64,000 bases of DNA from Pseudonocardia terrae. Lineage in GTDB: Bacteria; Actinomycetota; Actinomycetes; Mycobacteriales; Pseudonocardiaceae. The stretch covers positions 1 through 64,000 of the forward strand of contig NZ_JAJTTE010000001.1 in assembly GCF_021343995.1 (NCBI RefSeq), written 5' to 3'. Below the pieces are notes generated by a model. The model searched no databases. It was not told the origin of the DNA and was given only the letters and a program-made list of their open reading frames with translations. Positions within the stretch are counted from its first letter, which is position 1. The number at the start of each line of letters is the position of its first letter. Made by a program: the position numbers and the translations under genes. Below, piece by piece: positions 46,434-55,244 of the stretch.

Positions 46434-46441
46434 CTAACGAC
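46434..46441 (-). promoter_or_regulatory. GTCGTTAG box in the P450 operon promoter
   Basis: In minus orientation the sequence is GCTAGCGTCGTTAGGACTAT, containing the island-wide box GTCGT(C/T)AG, 33 bases before the P450 ATG. The distance suits a core promoter or an operator overlapping it. Confidence 0.45.
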
Positions 46442-46472
46442 GCTAGCACCGGAGACGTGCGAGGGGGACCCC

Positions 46473-47005
46473 GTGGAGCTCGGCGTGCTGATGAGGGAAC
46501 CGGTCAGGTCCGCCGCGCAGTGGCGCGACCCCGTCCGCCGGGTCGACGACGCCGGCCTCACCAGCCTCCAGGTCTCGGACCACTTCGACCGCTCCCCGGG
46601 TCAGCCCGCTCGTCGCGTTGGCCGCGGCGGCGCAGGTCAACGCTGGTGCTCAACAACGACTTCCGGCAGCCGGCCGTGCTGCGACGGTCCCGGGTCCGCG
46701 GTTCGCGGGTTGCGGATCGTGCCCGCGCCGACGACTCGGCCGCCTGATGGTCGGGGCGGCGGGAAGCGGGTGCTGACCCCTACTGGGCCGAGATCACCGC
46801 AGACCCGCTCGACGCCGGTCGCCGGCGGATTGCCGCGCTCGGCCTCGCCCTCACCCCGGAGCAGCTGCTCGCCTCGCCGCACGCCCTGATCGGGTCCCGC
46901 GCCGCCGTCGCCGAGCGGCTAGCGGAGCTGCGCGAGCGGTAGGGGTTCGACGCCGTGACGGTCTACGAGGCGGACCTTCCGGTTCTGGCGTCGTTAGGGT
47001 CTTGA
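46473..47005 (+). pseudogene. Degraded LLM-class oxidoreductase (TIGR03621-like)
   Basis: The start VELGVLMREP and a segment with SLQVSDHFDRSPG resemble LLM F420 oxidoreductases of the TIGR03621 group. The following TLVLNNDFRQPAVL is a family hallmark but stands in another frame. A large middle part is missing. The end LTPEQLLASPHALIGSRAAV-AERLAELRER is followed by an in-frame stop and then by FDAVTVYEADLPVL, which is the normal C-terminus. Several frameshifts, an internal deletion and a stop codon make this a dead gene. It lies between two operons that each carry an intact LLM gene. Confidence 0.8.
46990..46997 (+). promoter_or_regulatory. GTCGTTAG box ahead of the flavoprotein operon
   Basis: CTGGCGTCGTTAGGGTCTTGACGCC holds the box at 46990-46997 inside an inverted repeat GGCGTC (46987-46992) and GACGCC (47004-47009). 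It is 70 bases before the GTG of the flavoprotein gene. Confidence 0.45.
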
Positions 47006-47066
47006 CGCCGCCCGGAGCGCACGACAGGGTCGGACCGTCCCCGGGGACCTCGAGAAAGGCGGCACC

Positions 47067-48521
47067 GTGGCCGGACCCGTACACATCGAGGCGGACGTCG
47101 TGGTGCTCGGCACCGGGCCCGCCGGCATGGCCGCCGTGTCCGCCGCCGTGGCCGCCGGGGTGGAGGTCGTGGCCGTCGAGGCCATGCCGCACATCGGCGG
47201 CAACGCCGTCTGGTCCACCGGGTACCTGGCGTTCGTCGGCTCGGACATGCAGGCCGAGCAGGGGATCGTCGACTCGGAGGAGACCTTCGTCGCCGACGCC
47301 CGTGCGATGGTCGAGGCCGCCGAGGACCAGTTCGGCGTGGAGTGCGACGAGGACCTCGTCCGGCTGTTCGCGCGGGAGAGCGCCGAGACCTACCGCCTGC
47401 TCACCGAGCGCGGTGTGCGGTTCAGCCGGTTCATCCCGCGGCCCAAGCAGCACACCGTCGACCGGATGGCCGCGGTCGAGGACACCTGGATGCTCGGGCG
47501 GGCGTTCGTGCCGGACTTCGAGCGGGCCACCACGCTCTACGGGACGCTCGCCGACCGGCTGGTCACGGAGGACGGCCGGGTGACCGGGGTGCGCGCGCAC
47601 TCCGCGGACTCCGCGGACACCGAGTACCTGCTCACCGCCCGGCGCGGGGTTGTGCTGGCCACCGGCGGCTACCAGTCCAATCCCGAGCTGCGCCGCCGCT
47701 ACCAGCCCGGGTTCGTCGCCCGCGCGCCGTACCTCGGCATCGACACCTGCCGCGGCACCGGGCACCTGCTCGGCCAGGCGGTCGGGGGCGACCTGATGAA
47801 CATGACCTTCGTGCCGCCCCTGGTGATCGTGTCGTCGTCCGTGGTGGAGGACGCGATCGCCGTCAACGAGGCCGGCGAGCGCTTCCACGACGAGGCGGGT
47901 CCCTACGAGGAGCGGGTCGAGCGGCTGCACGCCCAGCCCGGCCGCCGGGCCTGGTACGTCGTCGACGACGTGGTCGCGCGGGAGAAGGAGGGGCTGATCG
48001 GGCAGATGCCCGAGCCCCCGGTGCAGGCGGCCACGCTCGCGGAGCTCGCGGCGCTGATCGGCGTCCCCGCCGAGGCCCTGCAGGCCACCGTCGACCGCTG
48101 GAACGCCTTCCTCGACACCGACGCGACGGTCGACCCCGACCACGGCCGCGTCGTCCTCCCGCCGGGCCGGCGCCGCTGCGCGACCGGGCCCTTCACGGCC
48201 GTGCCGATGGTCGAGGGCGTCAACTTCTGCTGCGGCGGTTTCCGGGTCACCCGGGACATGCAGGTGGTCGACGTGTTCGGCGCGGCGATCCCGGGCCTGT
48301 TCGCCGCGGGGGACTGCGTCGGCGGCCTGAACCCGGTCTCCGACCTCGGCGGCATCCACATCTGCGGCGGGCTGACCCTCGGCCGGGTGGCCGGGCGGGC
48401 CGCCGCGCGGGGCGCCGACGACCGGTCGGACCACGGCACGGTGCTGCACGCCGGGATGCCGAGCATGCTCGACACCCGCATCGAGCTGGTCCACCTCGAC
48501 CCGTCCGCGACCCGCGCCTAG
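47067..48521 (+). CDS. FAD-dependent oxidoreductase, fumarate reductase/3-ketosteroid dehydrogenase-like
   Basis: This 484-residue flavoprotein has the FAD-binding fold ADVVVLGTGPAGMAAVSAAV and the GGNAVWSTGYLAF loop. The cap domain has the segment around FVPPLVIVSSSVV, and the C-terminal FAD motif is PGLFAAGDCVGG with GGIHICGGLTLGRVAG. It resembles FAD enzymes that dehydrogenate ring ketones or reduce enoates. It heads a plus-strand operon (flavoprotein, LLM, Gfo/Idh, P450, ferredoxin, SDR) with 4-base overlaps in its centre. The GTG at 47067 follows GAGAAAGGCGGCACC. The paralog at 42500 has lost its middle. Confidence 0.88.
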   Translation: MAGPVHIEADVVVLGTGPAGMAAVSAAVAAGVEVVAVEAMPHIGGNAVWSTGYLAFVGSDMQAEQGIVDSEETFVADARAMVEAAEDQFGVECDEDLVRLFARESAETYRLLTERGVRFSRFIPRPKQHTVDRMAAVEDTWMLGRAFVPDFERATTLYGTLADRLVTEDGRVTGVRAHSADSADTEYLLTARRGVVLATGGYQSNPELRRRYQPGFVARAPYLGIDTCRGTGHLLGQAVGGDLMNMTFVPPLVIVSSSVVEDAIAVNEAGERFHDEAGPYEERVERLHAQPGRRAWYVVDDVVAREKEGLIGQMPEPPVQAATLAELAALIGVPAEALQATVDRWNAFLDTDATVDPDHGRVVLPPGRRRCATGPFTAVPMVEGVNFCCGGFRVTRDMQVVDVFGAAIPGLFAAGDCVGGLNPVSDLGGIHICGGLTLGRVAGRAAARGADDRSDHGTVLHAGMPSMLDTRIELVHLDPSATRA

Positions 48522-48530
48522 GAGACGTCG

Positions 48531-49553
48531 ATGTCCGTCGGAGTGCTGTTCACGCAGGGCCTGGTCACGGGCGACCCGCACACCGTGCTGGGGGAGATCC
48601 TCGAACAGGCCGAGGCCGCCGACCGGCTCGGCTTCTCGGCCGCGCTCACCACCGAGCACAAGTACTCCGACGAGTACTTCGGCTCGCCGCTGCACCTTTC
48701 GTACGCGATCGCCGCCCGCACCCGGCGGGTCCGCGTCGGGACGGCGATCGCGATCGCGCCGCTCTACAACCCCGTCGAGCTCGCGCAGGACTCCGCGATG
48801 CTCGACCAGCTCTCCGGCGGGCGCGCATGGCTCGGGCTGGGCGTCGGGTACATGCCCGTCGACTACTCGACGGTCGGCGTGAGCTGGGAGGACCGGGCCC
48901 AGCGGTTCGACGAGACCGTCCGGATCCTGCGCGCCGCGCACACCCAGGAGCGGTTCTCGTTCGCCGACGAGATCTACTCCTTCGACGACGTGTCGGTCAT
49001 CCCGCGCCCGGTCCGCCCCGAGGGTGTGCCCCTGCACCTCGCCGCCTGGACGCCGGGCGGGCTGCGCCGCGCGGGCAGGCTCGCCGACGGCTGGATCACC
49101 AACGCCCTGATGTCGCTGCCGACCATGGCCGGCATGGCCGCGGACTACCGCGCCGCCGCCGAGGCCGCGGGCCGCACCCCGCACGTCACCTCGATCCGGT
49201 TCTGCTGGCCGTACACCTCGCGGGAGGCCGCGCTGGAGAAGTTCGGCGACACCGCGCTCGCCATGGCGCGCACGCTGTTCGACTACGGCGCCATCACGGA
49301 CCTGCCCGGGGTCACGTCGTCCGCGGAGATCACCCTCGAGGAGTTCGTCCGGGACCGGTTCGTGTTCGGCACCCCCGAGGAGTGCGTGCAGACGATCGGC
49401 CGGTTCCGCGAGGAGGCGGGCGTCGACGACTTCCTGATGATCTTCCGGTACCCGACGGGGCCGGACCACGCCGCCGTCCTGGAGGCGATGGAGCTGTTCG
49501 GGGCAGAGGTGCTGCCCGCCCTGCAGGACGACGCGGAGGCGGTGCCGGCGTGA
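48531..49553 (+). CDS. LLM-class (probably F420-dependent) flavin oxidoreductase
   Basis: This 340-residue luciferase-like oxidoreductase has AADRLGFSAALTTEHKYSDEYFG, TRRVRVGTAIAIAPLYNPVELAQDSA and RAWLGLGVGYMPVDYSTVGVSWEDR as family landmarks. It differs from the one at 43812 and probably has another substrate. The ATG at 48531 lies 9 bases after the flavoprotein stop with AGGAGACG ahead, and its stop overlaps the next GTG (GTGA). Confidence 0.9.
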   Translation: MSVGVLFTQGLVTGDPHTVLGEILEQAEAADRLGFSAALTTEHKYSDEYFGSPLHLSYAIAARTRRVRVGTAIAIAPLYNPVELAQDSAMLDQLSGGRAWLGLGVGYMPVDYSTVGVSWEDRAQRFDETVRILRAAHTQERFSFADEIYSFDDVSVIPRPVRPEGVPLHLAAWTPGGLRRAGRLADGWITNALMSLPTMAGMAADYRAAAEAAGRTPHVTSIRFCWPYTSREAALEKFGDTALAMARTLFDYGAITDLPGVTSSAEITLEEFVRDRFVFGTPEECVQTIGRFREEAGVDDFLMIFRYPTGPDHAAVLEAMELFGAEVLPALQDDAEAVPA

Positions 49554-50563
49554 CCCTGCGGATCGGGGTGGTCGGGGCGAGCTACGCCCAGGGCACCCAC
49601 CTGCCCGTCTACGCCGAGCTCGCGGCGGAGGGCGTCGTCGAGCTGGTGGCGGTGGCGACCGCGCACCGCGAGACGGCGGACGCCGTCGCGGAGAAGTTCG
49701 GCATCCGCGCGCACGTCGGGTTCGAGGCGCTGTGCGCGGACCCCGAGGTGGACCTCGTCGACGTCGCGACGCGGCCGAGCCTGCACCGCGAGATGGTCCT
49801 CGCGGCGCTCGCGGCCGGGAAGCACGTGCTGTGCGAGGCGCCGCTCGCCCCGACCGTGGCCGACGGCGAGGCGATGGCCGCCGCCGTGGGGAACCGAGTC
49901 GCCGTGGTCGACATGCAGTCCCGGTTCCGCCCGGGGCTCGCCGAGCTGCGCCGGCTCGTGCGCGACGGCTTCGTCGGACGGGTGGACAACGTCTCCGTCC
50001 AGGCGTTCTACCCGACGTTCACCCAGCCCGCGGCGGTCGCGGGGTCGGGGTGGTGCGCCGACCCGCGGTACGGCGCGAGCTCGCTGCGCGTGCACGGGCT
50101 GCACACCACCGACCTGCTGCGATGGACCTTCGGGGAGCTCTCCGACGTCCGCGGCACCGTCGCGACCCGGGAACCCGAGTGGCCCGGTGGGGTGCGCGCG
50201 ACCAGCGTGGACAGTGCCGCGTTCACCGCCCGGACGGCGGAGGGCGCGGTCGTCTCCGTCCACAGCTCCTGGGTGGCCCACTTCGGCGCCGGTTTCCGGA
50301 TGGTCGTCCACGGCTCGGAGGGGATGTTGCGGGCCGAGGCGGCCGGGCACACCGGCCACTTCCCGGTCCGCCTCACCGGGGCCCGGATCGGCGACGGCGC
50401 CGCCGGCGCGCCGCACGAGCTGGTCCCGCCGACCGGGGGCGCCACCGATCCCTTCGCCACCCTGATCCGGGCCGTCGCCACCGGCGACCACGCCGACCTG
50501 CCCACGTTCGCGGACGGGCTCGCCGCGCTCCGCGTCGCCGCCGCCGTCGAGGAGAGATCGTGA
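49550..50563 (+). CDS. Gfo/Idh/MocA-family oxidoreductase
   Basis: This 337-residue NAD(P)-dependent dehydrogenase has the Rossmann start RIGVVGASYAQGTHLPVY and the motif GKHVLCEAPLAPT (EKP replaced by EAP). A C-terminal alpha/beta domain follows with ASSLRVHGLHTTDLL. Loss of the conserved Lys of EKP is unusual and may alter catalysis. Family members oxidise sugar or cyclitol hydroxyls. The GTG overlaps the LLM stop, and its stop overlaps the P450 start (GTGA), so it is tightly coupled inside the operon. Confidence 0.87.
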   Translation: MTLRIGVVGASYAQGTHLPVYAELAAEGVVELVAVATAHRETADAVAEKFGIRAHVGFEALCADPEVDLVDVATRPSLHREMVLAALAAGKHVLCEAPLAPTVADGEAMAAAVGNRVAVVDMQSRFRPGLAELRRLVRDGFVGRVDNVSVQAFYPTFTQPAAVAGSGWCADPRYGASSLRVHGLHTTDLLRWTFGELSDVRGTVATREPEWPGGVRATSVDSAAFTARTAEGAVVSVHSSWVAHFGAGFRMVVHGSEGMLRAEAAGHTGHFPVRLTGARIGDGAAGAPHELVPPTGGATDPFATLIRAVATGDHADLPTFADGLAALRVAAAVEERS

Positions 50564-51783
50564 CCACCACCGCCCGCGAGGCCGCACCGATCGTCCTCAG
50601 CACCTTCGCCGACGCGCACGACGCGTACCGGAGCAAGGACCTCCGCCAGGCGCTGTACGACGCCGGCGAGGTCGTCATGTCCGGCGTGCTCGTGAACCTG
50701 CACGGCCAGGAGCACCGCAACCGGCGCCGGGTGGAGAACCGGATGTTCCGCCGGGAGGTGTTCGAGCGCTACGAGCGTGAGCTGTTCCCGCAGGTCACCG
50801 AGGAGACCCTGGCGCGGTACCTGGCCGCGGGCGGCGTCGACCTCGTCCACCTCGGGCACGAGCTGATGCTCAACCTCGCCGCGCTCACCGCCGGCATCGA
50901 CCGGCCGCGGGGCACCACCGAGGAGACCACCCGGCTCTACGACTACAACGCCCGCTTCATCGAGGGCGCCACGATGGTCCACGCGACCGGGGACCGGGAG
51001 GCGCTGCGCGCCGCGGTCGCGCAGGCCCTCGAGGACTGGGACGCGGAGTTCCTCGCCCCCTCGGCGGAGCGCCGGCGCGCCCTGCTGGCGCGGGAGGCCG
51101 CGGGGGAGGAGGTCGACGTCCCACGCGACGTCCTGACCACCCTGCTCCGGCACGCCGACGAGCTCGACCTGCCGTGGCAGGTCATCCGTCGCGAGATCGC
51201 GTTCTTCCTGCTCGCCGGTGCGCACACGAGCGCGACCGCGTTCGTGCGGACGATCGACCACCTGCTGGGCTGGCTCGAGGAGCACCCCGAGGACGCGGAG
51301 GCGGCCCGCGACGACGCGCTGTTCGTGCAGCGCGCCGTGCACGAGACCGTGCGGCTGAACCCGTCCAGCCCCACGGGCATGCGCCGCGCGCTCGCGCCCG
51401 TGCGGCTGCGCTCCGGCGTCGAGATCCCCGAGGGGGCCACGGTCGTCATCGACCTGCAGGCCCTCAACCGGGACCCCGAGCTCTTCGGGCCCGACGCCGC
51501 CGAGTTCCGCCCGCACCGCGTCCCGCCGCCCGGGGTGGCGCCCTTCGGGCTGAGCTTCGCCGCGGGCATGCACGTCTGCATCGGGCAGGACCTGGCCGCG
51601 GGCGTCGTCGCCCGTCCGGGCACGGACCCGGACGAGCACCTGTTCGGCCTGGTCACCGGCGCGGTGCAGCGGATGTTCCGGGCCGGGGTGCGTCGCGACC
51701 CCGGCCACCCGCCGCAGCGCGACACGGCCACCGCGCGGCCGTACTGGGCCACCTATCCGGTCCTGTTGGGGGAGGGCACATGA
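50560..51783 (+). CDS. Cytochrome P450, unusual I-helix (AGAHT)
   Basis: This 407-residue P450 has ExxR in HETVRLNP and heme loop FAAGMHVCIG. The I-helix reads LLAGAHTSATAF, with His where Asp/Glu is expected and Thr kept. The N-terminal YRSKDLRQALYDAGEVVM and HRNRRRVENRMFRREVF are shared with the P450 at 45184, so the two are paralogs in separate operons. A [3Fe-4S] ferredoxin gene follows with an ATGA overlap and is the likely electron donor, arguing for a working monooxygenase despite the odd I-helix. Confidence 0.9.
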   Translation: MTTTAREAAPIVLSTFADAHDAYRSKDLRQALYDAGEVVMSGVLVNLHGQEHRNRRRVENRMFRREVFERYERELFPQVTEETLARYLAAGGVDLVHLGHELMLNLAALTAGIDRPRGTTEETTRLYDYNARFIEGATMVHATGDREALRAAVAQALEDWDAEFLAPSAERRRALLAREAAGEEVDVPRDVLTTLLRHADELDLPWQVIRREIAFFLLAGAHTSATAFVRTIDHLLGWLEEHPEDAEAARDDALFVQRAVHETVRLNPSSPTGMRRALAPVRLRSGVEIPEGATVVIDLQALNRDPELFGPDAAEFRPHRVPPPGVAPFGLSFAAGMHVCIGQDLAAGVVARPGTDPDEHLFGLVTGAVQRMFRAGVRRDPGHPPQRDTATARPYWATYPVLLGEGT

Positions 51784-52004
51784 GCTACCGCATCGACGTC
51801 GACCGCGAGGTCTGCATGAGCTCGGGGAAGTGCGTCGCCGACGCTCCCGACCTCTTCCGCTTCGACGACGAGGAGATCGCCACACCGGTCACGGGCGCCC
51901 CGGAACCGGGCGACGAGCGTGCCCTCGACCTCGCCCGCGCCTGTCCGTCTGGCGCCCTGACGGTGCACGACGCGGACACCGGCGAGGAGATCGACATCTT
52001 CTGA
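51780..52004 (+). CDS. [3Fe-4S] ferredoxin
   Basis: This 74-residue ferredoxin of the P450 partner type has Cys12, Cys18 and Cys55 in the pattern C-x5-C...C-P, so one [3Fe-4S] cluster is expected. The protein is acidic, and FDDEEIATPVTGAPEPGDE matches the loop in actinobacterial P450 ferredoxins. It overlaps the P450 stop by ATGA. It probably also serves the other P450s of the island, since no other ferredoxin gene is visible in the window. Confidence 0.93.
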   Translation: MSYRIDVDREVCMSSGKCVADAPDLFRFDDEEIATPVTGAPEPGDERALDLARACPSGALTVHDADTGEEIDIF

Positions 52005-52027
52005 TCGACATCTGACAGGCTCGGCCC

Positions 52028-52774
52028 ATGGATCTGGGGATCACGGGGAAGCGGGCGGCCGTCGCCGCCGGGACGGCCGGGCTGGGCTTCGCGAGCGCGG
52101 CCGCGCTCGTCGCCGAGGGCGCGCGGGTCACGATCTGCGGCTCGGACGCCGGCCGGGCCGAGGCCGCGGCGCGCAAGCTGGGCGCCGACACGCAGTGGCT
52201 CGTCGCCGACCTCTCCGGGCCGGAGGGGGCGGAGGAGTTCGTCCGGCGTGCGGGTGAGCCGGACATCCTGGTCGTCAACGGCCCCGGACCCGCCCCCGGC
52301 ACGGCGATGTCGGCCTCGCTGTCGGACTACCGGGCCGGTGTGCACCGCAGCCTGCTCGCCGTGATCGCGATGTGCCAGACCGCCGTGCCCGGCATGCGGG
52401 CGCGGGGCTGGGGCCGGATCGTCGCGATCACCTCGCTCGGGGTGCGGCAGCCGTACCCGAACCTCGCCCCGTCGAACGCCGCCCGGGCCGGGGCGACCGG
52501 CTTCCTGCGCACGCTGGCCCGCGAGATCGCGGCCGACGGTGTCACGGTCAACTCCGTCCTGCCGGGCCTGCACGAGACGGCGCGGGTGCGCAGCCTCTAC
52601 GGCGAGGGCGACTCCCCGGCTCTCGGCGAGGCCCTGGCCGGCGTCCCGGCCGGCCGGCTCGGGCAGCCGGCCGAGCTCGGCGCCGTCGTCGCGTTCCTCT
52701 GCTCGGTCCACGCGGGCTACCTGACCGGGGCCACGGTGCCGCTGGACGGCGGGGCGTACCAGGCGTTGCTCTGA
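52028..52774 (+). CDS. SDR-fold oxidoreductase lacking the YxxxK motif
   Basis: This 248-residue short-chain dehydrogenase-like protein has a changed nucleotide loop GTAGLGFASAAAL and NGPGPAPGT in the NNAG region. Where classical members have Tyr-x3-Lys after the catalytic Ser, it reads TSLGVRQPYPNLAPSNAARAG, that is Ser-Asn-x2-Arg. A known SDR branch with this pattern exists, often named 3-oxoacyl-ACP reductase-like, and its catalytic mechanism is not clear. It follows the ferredoxin by 23 bases and is the last gene of the flavoprotein-P450 operon. Confidence 0.82.
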   Translation: MDLGITGKRAAVAAGTAGLGFASAAALVAEGARVTICGSDAGRAEAAARKLGADTQWLVADLSGPEGAEEFVRRAGEPDILVVNGPGPAPGTAMSASLSDYRAGVHRSLLAVIAMCQTAVPGMRARGWGRIVAITSLGVRQPYPNLAPSNAARAGATGFLRTLAREIAADGVTVNSVLPGLHETARVRSLYGEGDSPALGEALAGVPAGRLGQPAELGAVVAFLCSVHAGYLTGATVPLDGGAYQALL

Positions 52775-52800
52775 TCACCGGGGGCCGGGCGCGGAAGCCG

Positions 52801-52830
52801 TTGACGGACTAGTCGTCAGCTCTCTAACGT
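52801..52830 (+). promoter_or_regulatory. Promoter and palindromic operator of the transporter gene
   Basis: TTGACG (52801-52806) and TAACGT (52825-52830) with an 18-base gap resemble a sigma-70-type promoter. The palindrome TGACGGACTAGTCGTCA (52802-52818, symmetric around GACTAGTC apart from one extra G) overlaps the -35 and spacer and contains the GTCGTCAG box. It is a plausible repressor site. Confidence 0.55.
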
Positions 52831-52881
52831 CGGATCCGGCGGGTGCCCCCGCCATCGACGACGACGTCTTCCGGAGCACCT

Positions 52882-54186
52882 GTGACCGCCACCGTCCCCG
52901 ATCCCACCACCACCCGCGCCGTGCAACGGACCGTCCTCGGCGGAACGGTGGGCTCCTTCGTGGAGTTCTACGAGTTCTCCGCCTACGCAGTCCTCGCCGC
53001 CACCCTCGCCGCGGTGTTCTTCCCGGCGGCCGACCCGACCACCGGGCTGCTGTCCTCGCTCGCGGTGTTCGCCGTGGCCTTCTTCGCCCGACCCCTCGGC
53101 GGGTTCGTGTGGGGCGCGCTCGGCGACCGGATCGGCCGCAAGCGGACGCTCGCCCTGACCGTCCTGCTGATGTCGATCGCCACGACGCTGATGGGCGTCC
53201 TGCCCGGCTACGCGACCATCGGCGTCGCGGCGCCCGTGCTGCTGATCGTGTTGCGCTTCCTGCAGGGCGTCTCCGCCGGCGGCGAGATCTCCGGCGCGGT
53301 CTCGTTCATCGCCGAGCACTCGCCGCTGCACCGCCGCGGGCTCTACGTCGGGCTGATCTCGGTCGGCTCGGTCGTCGGCACCCTGCTGGGCAGCCTGTTC
53401 CCCGGCATCCTGCTGCTCACCCTCTCGACGGAGCAGATGCAGGCCTGGGGCTGGCGCCTGCCGCTGCTGCTCGCGCTGCCGATGGGCATCATCGGCCTCT
53501 ACATCCGCCGCCGGCTCGACGAGACCCCGCACTTCCTGGCGCTGAAGGAGGAGCGTGCACGGGAGGCGAACCCGGTCGGCGCGGCGCTCTCCGGCCGGGA
53601 GAACGTCCGGCTGCTGGTGAAGTCGTTCCTGCTGATCGCGGTCAACGCGGCGTCCTTCTACATGATCGTCGGCTACCTGCCGACGTTCGCGACGAAGAGC
53701 CTGAAGCTCACCGGGTACGAGGCCTTCGCCCCCTCGCTCATCGCGCTCGCCGCGTGCCTGCTGGCCGAGGTGGCCGGCTCCTGGTGGTCGGACCAGGTCG
53801 GGCGGCGCCCGGTGCTGCTGATCAGCGGGACCGGGCTCCTGGTGCTGTCCTACCCGGCGTTCCTGCTGATGACCTCCGGCTCGTTCGGGCTGATCTCGGT
53901 GGGCCTGGTGGTGTTCGGGCTGGTCGCGGGCGGCTACGCCGCCGTCACCAACTCGACGCTCACCGAGATGTTCCCGACCAGGGTGCGGGTCAGCGGGCAC
54001 GGCATCACGTACAACCTGTCCGTGGCGCTGTTCGGCGGCTCCGCGCCGTACCTGCTGACCTGGCTCGGCGGCGTCACCGGCAGCAGCATGGTCGGCGCGG
54101 TCTACGTGATGATCCTGGCGGTGATCTCGCTTCCCGCCGTGTGGTTCACGAAGGAGACCGCGCGCCGTCCGCTGCGCACCACCTGA
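52882..54186 (+). CDS. MFS transporter, metabolite:H+ symporter (MHS) family
   Basis: This 434-residue, 12-helix permease has the family opening GGTVGSFVEFYEFSAYAVLA, motif A GALGDRIGRKRTL and RFLQGVSAGGEISGAV. MHS members import organic acids, aromatic acids or betaines with protons. It probably imports the substrate (or an intermediate) of the island. The GTG at 52882 follows CCGGAGCACCT. The gene stands alone between a promoter with a palindrome and a strong bidirectional hairpin. Confidence 0.92.
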   Translation: MTATVPDPTTTRAVQRTVLGGTVGSFVEFYEFSAYAVLAATLAAVFFPAADPTTGLLSSLAVFAVAFFARPLGGFVWGALGDRIGRKRTLALTVLLMSIATTLMGVLPGYATIGVAAPVLLIVLRFLQGVSAGGEISGAVSFIAEHSPLHRRGLYVGLISVGSVVGTLLGSLFPGILLLTLSTEQMQAWGWRLPLLLALPMGIIGLYIRRRLDETPHFLALKEERAREANPVGAALSGRENVRLLVKSFLLIAVNAASFYMIVGYLPTFATKSLKLTGYEAFAPSLIALAACLLAEVAGSWWSDQVGRRPVLLISGTGLLVLSYPAFLLMTSGSFGLISVGLVVFGLVAGGYAAVTNSTLTEMFPTRVRVSGHGITYNLSVALFGGSAPYLLTWLGGVTGSSMVGAVYVMILAVISLPAVWFTKETARRPLRTT

Positions 54187-54192
54187 TGCGTC

Positions 54193-54243
54193 ATGGAGCC
54201 ATAACGCTCGATCCGAGACCTCGAATCGGCGTTATGGCTCCAT
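54193..54243. terminator. Bidirectional hairpin terminator
   Basis: A perfect 15-base inverted repeat ATGGAGCCATAACGC (54193-54207) and its complement (54229-54243) encloses an inner stem (CGAT/ATCG and CGAG/CTCG). It sits between the convergent transporter and amidohydrolase genes and can serve both directions. Confidence 0.85.
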
Positions 54244-54248
54244 AGTGC

Positions 54249-55244
54249 TCAAAGGCGCAGCAGCCGGGCGGCGTTGCTCGCGAGGGTCTCCGCGAGGGCG
54301 CCGCCCGGGTGGTCCGCCCCGCCCGAGTCCCAGCCGGCGAAGTTGGTGCCGAAGACCAGGCGGTCGGCGCCCGCGTGGTCCACGAGCAGCTGCAGGGACT
54401 GCTCGTCGTGGACGTGCGTGTCGAACCAGATCCGCCGGTAGTAGTGGTCGAAGCCGTTGTCGCGCAGCGCCCGGCCCACCCACGCCCGCTTCTCGACGGC
54501 CCGGGCGAAGCGCCCGGAGAGGAACGCCGCGGCGCCCCCGCCGTGCGACAGGCAGACGTCGAGTCCGGGATGGCGGTCCAGCACCCCACCGAACACGAGC
54601 GCGGCCACGGCGAGCGTCTCGTCGTAGGCGAAGCCGAGCATCAGGTCCAGGTCGAAGCGGCGCAGGCGGGGGTCGTCCGCGGGACCGTTGCTGCCCAACG
54701 GCGACGGGTGCACGAACAGCGGGACGTCCAGGTCCACGACCGCCTCGTACAGCGGGTCGAGCGCCGGGTCGTCGAGCGTGCGTCCCGCCGGGTCCGTGTC
54801 GATGTACAGCCCGACCATGCCCAGGTCGCGCACGGCGCGGCGGGCCTCGGCCACCGAGGCCGCGATGTCCTGCACCGGGAGCTGCGCGGTCGCCAGGAGC
54901 CGGCCGGGGTGCTTGCCCACCAGCTCGGCCAGGGCGTCGTTGTGCCGGCGCGCGTAGGCGGTCGCGTCGGCGGCCGGCAACCCGGTGAAGTACGTGATCG
55001 GGTTGGGGGACAGGACCTGCAGGTCGATCCCGGCGGCGTCCATCGCCGCCAGCCGGACGTCGACGTCCATGAACGGGCTGCCAGCGTACCGCACGCCGTG
55101 CAGGACGTAGTCCCCGACGCGGTAGAACGGCGTGCCGTCCGGGGAGGTGCCCAGCTCCGGCCCGGCCTCCCCGGCCGCGCCCTCCGCCATCGCGAGGACG
55201 GCGTGGGCATGGACGTCGACGACCGGCGGGGACGGCTCAGACAT
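54249..55244 (-). CDS. Amidohydrolase, ACMSD-like metal-dependent (decarboxylase/hydrolase)
   Basis: This 331-residue TIM-barrel of the Amidohydro_2/ACMSD group has a metal motif His12-x-His14 (VVDVHAHAVL), a further His in LFVHPSPLG, LSHGGGAAAFLSGR, and an Asp near the end (WFDTHVHD). Members hydrolyse lactones or amides or decarboxylate unsaturated acids. ATG at 55244. It overlaps the upstream amidohydrolase by 8 bases, so both are an operon. Confidence 0.88.
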   Translation of the reverse strand: MSEPSPPVVDVHAHAVLAMAEGAAGEAGPELGTSPDGTPFYRVGDYVLHGVRYAGSPFMDVDVRLAAMDAAGIDLQVLSPNPITYFTGLPAADATAYARRHNDALAELVGKHPGRLLATAQLPVQDIAASVAEARRAVRDLGMVGLYIDTDPAGRTLDDPALDPLYEAVVDLDVPLFVHPSPLGSNGPADDPRLRRFDLDLMLGFAYDETLAVAALVFGGVLDRHPGLDVCLSHGGGAAAFLSGRFARAVEKRAWVGRALRDNGFDHYYRRIWFDTHVHDEQSLQLLVDHAGADRLVFGTNFAGWDSGGADHPGGALAETLASNAARLLRL

